NCBI GenBank assembly: GCA_024235015.1
Contig: JACKNG010000001.1
Span: 785,139 to 849,138, forward strand
Origin: Gammaproteobacteria bacterium
GTDB lineage: Bacteria; Pseudomonadota; Gammaproteobacteria; Ga0077536
DNA length: 64,000 nt
Direction: 5' to 3'
The notes under the pieces are model-generated. The model ran no database searches. It had not been told where the DNA came from and saw nothing but the letters and a program-made list of their open reading frames with translations. Positions 61,343 to 64,000 of the stretch are shown in pieces (within the stretch, counting starts at the first letter, position 1; each line of letters opens with the position of its first letter). The position numbers were made by a program, and so were the translations under genes.

Positions 61343-62884
61343 ATGCACGTCCTGCTCACCGGCGCGACCGGCTACCTCGGTCGCCATCTCCTCGCCCGCC
61401 TGCTCGGCGACGGCCACCGCGTCAGCGTGCTGGTGCGGCCGCGCCGCGGCCAGCTGCAGCTGCGCGTGGTGGAAACCCTGCGCCCCCTGCCGCTGCCCGC
61501 GGGCCGCCCGCTGCCCGAGATCCAAGTGCTGGCCGGTGACGTCGCGGCCCCACACTGCGGGCTGGATGCCGGCGCACTGACCAGCCTGCGGGCGGCGCCA
61601 CCCGACGCCTTCGTACACGCCGCCGGGATGACCCGCTTCGAGACCCACCTCGCGGCGGACATCGCGCACCACAACCGCGAGGGCACGCGCATCGCCCACG
61701 CGCTGGCCCGCGACCTCGGCGTGGCGCGTTTCGTCCACCTGTCGACGGCCTACGTCGCCGGCACCGCGAGCGCGCCGTTCGGCGCCGCGGACCTCGAACT
61801 CGGCCAGGACTTCCACAACCCCTACGAGGCGGCCAAGTACCACACCGAGCAGGACCTGCGTGCGCAAGCCGGGCTCGGCCCGGCCCTCGACCTGGTCCGC
61901 CCGAGCATCGTCGTCGGCGGCTGCCCGCTGGGTGACGGCGACGCGGTCAGCACCGTCTACACCTTCATCAAGGCCCTGCACTTCCTGCGCGAATGCGCCC
62001 GTCGCGACACCGCGCGCGGTCGTGGCCGCCTCGCCGCGCAGGGCATCGGCGTGGTCGGCACGCGCTGCCGGCTGCCGCTGCGCGTCGCCGCCGATCCCGC
62101 GCACCGCCTCGACCTGGTCCACGTCGACGACGTCGTCGACACCGTGGTCGACGCGCTCGCGGCGCCGCCCGCAGCCTGGCGCGTACACCAGGTGACCGGG
62201 CCCGGCACCACCCTCGATGAATTGCGCAGCGGCATCTGCGAGACCCTCGCCATCGACGGCCCACGCTTCGTCGCCGCCGACAACGCGGCGCCGCGCACGC
62301 GGCTCGAACAGCAGTTCGACCGCATCACCCGCGTCTACCAGCCCTACCTCCACCATGCGCCGTGCTTCCGCCTGCCCGCGGGCCGGCGGCCACGGCCCAT
62401 CGACGTCGCCGCTTTCAGCCGCGCCTTCCTCACCCAGATGGGCGACCGCGCCGGCAACGGCGCCGGTGCCGGGGTCGGCGCACTGGCGCTGGCGGTGGCC
62501 GGGGTGCGTGAACCGCGCGACTACTTCCGCGCCCTCGTCGAAGGCGAGATCGGCCGCCACTTCCTCGCCCGCCACGACTTCGTCGACCTGCGCGTGTGCT
62601 TCCGCCTCGGCGGCGAGCAGGCCGGCGACACCACGGTTCATTTCAGCCGTGGGCGCGCGAGCCTGGTCGACCCCGGCTCCCCCTTCGCCGCCGACTGCAC
62701 CTACGTCCTCGACAGCGATCTGTTCATGCGCATCGTCGCCGGCCAGGCCGACCTGCGCAGCGCCTTCTTCGCCGGCCGCGTGCGCATCCACGGCGACAAG
62801 GAACTCGCGCTCAAGTTCGGCGCGCTGCTCGGCCTGTACTATCACCGCATCGAGGAGCACGTGCTCGAAGAGGTCGCGGTGTGA
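61343..62884 (+). CDS. NAD(P)-binding reductase/epimerase fused to an SCP2 sterol-binding domain
   Basis: A 513-residue fusion. Residues 1-350 are an extended SDR/male-sterility-like domain: LLTGATGYLGRHLL (NAD(P) motif), VHLSTAYVAG, YEAAKYH (catalytic Tyr-x3-Lys) and RPSIVVGG. The last about 110 residues are an SCP2-like lipid-binding domain (RLGGEQAGDTTVHFSRG..., FFAGRVRIHGDKELALKFGALL). The pairing suggests it reduces or epimerises a bound lipid or acyl-CoA. It overlaps the next gene (GTGA) and so is coupled to an RND/MMPL transporter. Confidence 0.85.
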   Translation: MHVLLTGATGYLGRHLLARLLGDGHRVSVLVRPRRGQLQLRVVETLRPLPLPAGRPLPEIQVLAGDVAAPHCGLDAGALTSLRAAPPDAFVHAAGMTRFETHLAADIAHHNREGTRIAHALARDLGVARFVHLSTAYVAGTASAPFGAADLELGQDFHNPYEAAKYHTEQDLRAQAGLGPALDLVRPSIVVGGCPLGDGDAVSTVYTFIKALHFLRECARRDTARGRGRLAAQGIGVVGTRCRLPLRVAADPAHRLDLVHVDDVVDTVVDALAAPPAAWRVHQVTGPGTTLDELRSGICETLAIDGPRFVAADNAAPRTRLEQQFDRITRVYQPYLHHAPCFRLPAGRRPRPIDVAAFSRAFLTQMGDRAGNGAGAGVGALALAVAGVREPRDYFRALVEGEIGRHFLARHDFVDLRVCFRLGGEQAGDTTVHFSRGRASLVDPGSPFAADCTYVLDSDLFMRIVAGQADLRSAFFAGRVRIHGDKELALKFGALLGLYYHRIEEHVLEEVAV

Positions 62885-64000
62885 GGACAGCCGCCGCCGT
62901 GCTGGCGCGCCTGGTCGCGCGCCACCCGCGCGCCATCGTGCTCACGGCGGTGGCGGCCACGCTCGCCGCGCTGCTCGCCCACCCGCTGGTGGTCGGCCAC
63001 GACTACGCCGACTGGATCGATCACGACAGCCCCCACTACCGCGCCTACGCCGCCCTCGAGCATGACTTCGGCGACGCCGACACGGTGATGGCAGCCTTCG
63101 ACATCGCCACGCTCGACGACGACGCCCGTCGCGCCGCCTACTTCGCCCTGGTCGCCCACCTGCGCACCCTGCCCGGGGTCGCCGACGTCGTCGACCCGGT
63201 CGCGCGCTTCCTCGGCGCCGACCGCGCCCATGCGCCCGACGACGTCGACCGTGCCATCCTCGCCGACGCCCTGTCCGCGCGCGACAACGACTACCGCCAC
63301 CTGCTGGTGTCGCGCGATGCCCGCACCATGGCCCTGCTGGTGCTGCTCGATCCCGACCGGCGCGCGGCCCACACGGGCGCGGTGCGCGCGCTGGTCGACG
63401 GCCTCGCCGCCGCCGGCATCCCGGCGGCCTATGCCGGTACCGCCTATTTCAGCAGCGTGCTCGCCGCCGCCATCGGCAGCGACCTCGCCCGCGTCATCAC
63501 CCTGCTGCTGGGGGTCGCCCTGCTGGTGCTGGTGGTGTTCCTGCGCGAAGCGCGTTTCGTCGCCGCGATCCTCGCCGGCATCGCACTGGCGAGCGGCGCC
63601 GCGCTGGCCATCGCCGCCGCCTGCGGCCTCACCCTCAACCTGCTCACCCTGCTGCTCATGCCGCTGGTGCTCGGCGTCGTCCTCACCACCACCGTGCACC
63701 TGTTCACCCGCCGCGTCGACGGCGCCTGGCACTACGACGACGCCATCGCCCGGGTGCTCGCGCCGGCCACCAGCGCCGCCCTGACCACCGCGCTCGGCTG
63801 CCTGTCCTTCCACTTCGCGCCGCAGGCCCTGATCGCCCGCATGGGCCTGGTCATGCCGCTCGCCGTGCTGGTCGCCTTTGCCGTGGCCCTGGTCTTCGTG
63901 CCCGCGCTCCTGGCCTGGCTGGCGCCGCACGCCAGCCTGCCGCCGCCGCGCTTCCGGCGCCTGGCCGTGCCGCGCGGCGCGCGCGCCATCGTCGCGCTGG
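62881..64000 (+). CDS. RND/MMPL-family lipid exporter, partial
   Basis: The gene starts at GTG overlapping the previous stop and runs off the window; 373 codons are visible. An N-terminal membrane span (VARHPRAIVLTAVAATLAALLA), a periplasmic loop and then four or five hydrophobic segments (including ITLLLGVALLVLVVFL, AAILAGIALASGAAL and LNLLTLLLMPLVLGVVL) match the first half of an MMPL/HpnN-like transporter. Placed after an SDR-SCP2 protein, it most likely exports a lipid to the outer membrane. Confidence 0.85.
   Translation, partial: MRTAAAVLARLVARHPRAIVLTAVAATLAALLAHPLVVGHDYADWIDHDSPHYRAYAALEHDFGDADTVMAAFDIATLDDDARRAAYFALVAHLRTLPGVADVVDPVARFLGADRAHAPDDVDRAILADALSARDNDYRHLLVSRDARTMALLVLLDPDRRAAHTGAVRALVDGLAAAGIPAAYAGTAYFSSVLAAAIGSDLARVITLLLGVALLVLVVFLREARFVAAILAGIALASGAALAIAAACGLTLNLLTLLLMPLVLGVVLTTTVHLFTRRVDGAWHYDDAIARVLAPATSAALTTALGCLSFHFAPQALIARMGLVMPLAVLVAFAVALVFVPALLAWLAPHASLPPPRFRRLAVPRGARAIVAL

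Overview
This window is a stretch of a very G+C-rich (clearly above 65%) bacterial chromosome, densely coded on both strands. The gene content (TamA/TamB pair, NhaB antiporter, oxygen-independent HemN, BLUF photosensor, several LLM-type flavin monooxygenases, acyl-CoA dehydrogenases, hydantoinase/carboxylase-type genes, molybdenum hydroxylase) fits a free-living, metabolically versatile gammaproteobacterium, probably environmental. I see no phage, plasmid, CRISPR or intact IS; the only decayed locus is a GDSL-esterase remnant near 24.1-24.4 kb, in locally A+T-richer DNA.

Layout. 0-2.5 kb: tail of an unknown gene, a PP2C-like phosphatase, a convergent SET-domain protein that overlaps it, and a glutathione S-transferase. 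2.46-2.66 kb: five copies of a near-palindromic 15-mer. 2.7-11.2 kb (minus): TauD-like dioxygenase, tamA, tamB, and a benzoylformate-decarboxylase-like ThDP enzyme. 11.4-13.0 kb: fatty acid desaturase and cupin. 13.2-23.9 kb: a complete selenocysteine locus (below). 24.5-27.8 kb: enoyl-CoA hydratase and a divergent, fused double acyl-CoA dehydrogenase. 27.9-32.6 kb: three-subunit molybdenum hydroxylase followed by a MoaD/ThiS-like protein, a DUF2905 protein and a methyltransferase. 32.6-33.8 kb: folE plus BLUF. 34.2-38.5 kb: zinc ribbon plus HyuA/HyuB-type operon. 38.5-45.5 kb: mixed small operons, including a zinc-ribbon ion channel and an AhpD-like/ECF sigma pair. 45.6-50.0 kb: a GldA/GldF/GldG/DUF4340-type ABC operon with extreme histidine-rich segments. 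50-58.8 kb: lactonase-like hydrolase, GTP cyclohydrolase II, secreted beta-propeller protein, LLM enzymes, acyl-CoA dehydrogenase, hemN. 60.4-64 kb: operon of an MqnD-like protein, an SDR-SCP2 fusion and an RND/MMPL transporter that runs off the window.

The central discovery is the selenocysteine system. On the minus strand selA and selB overlap by 4 nt and are followed, with gaps of only 20-60 nt, by a serine hydrolase, an unknown membrane protein, the selenocysteine tRNA gene (selC, anticodon TCA) and a peroxiredoxin-like gene with an in-frame TGA at codon 83 (U-P-Y-C motif), directly followed by a SECIS-like hairpin. selD, fused to an NADH-dehydrogenase-like flavoprotein domain, lies 2 kb further on the other strand. 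The window therefore seems to carry the machinery for making, charging and decoding selenocysteine together with one selenoprotein that would be mis-annotated as truncated by ordinary gene callers. The two extra genes inside the apparent Sec operon have no known link to selenium and are the best candidates for something undescribed.

A second theme is histidine-rich exported proteins between 44.4 and 52.3 kb (a perfect 17 x 6-bp repeat coding Asp-His, plus four other His-rich segments), hinting at envelope metal binding.
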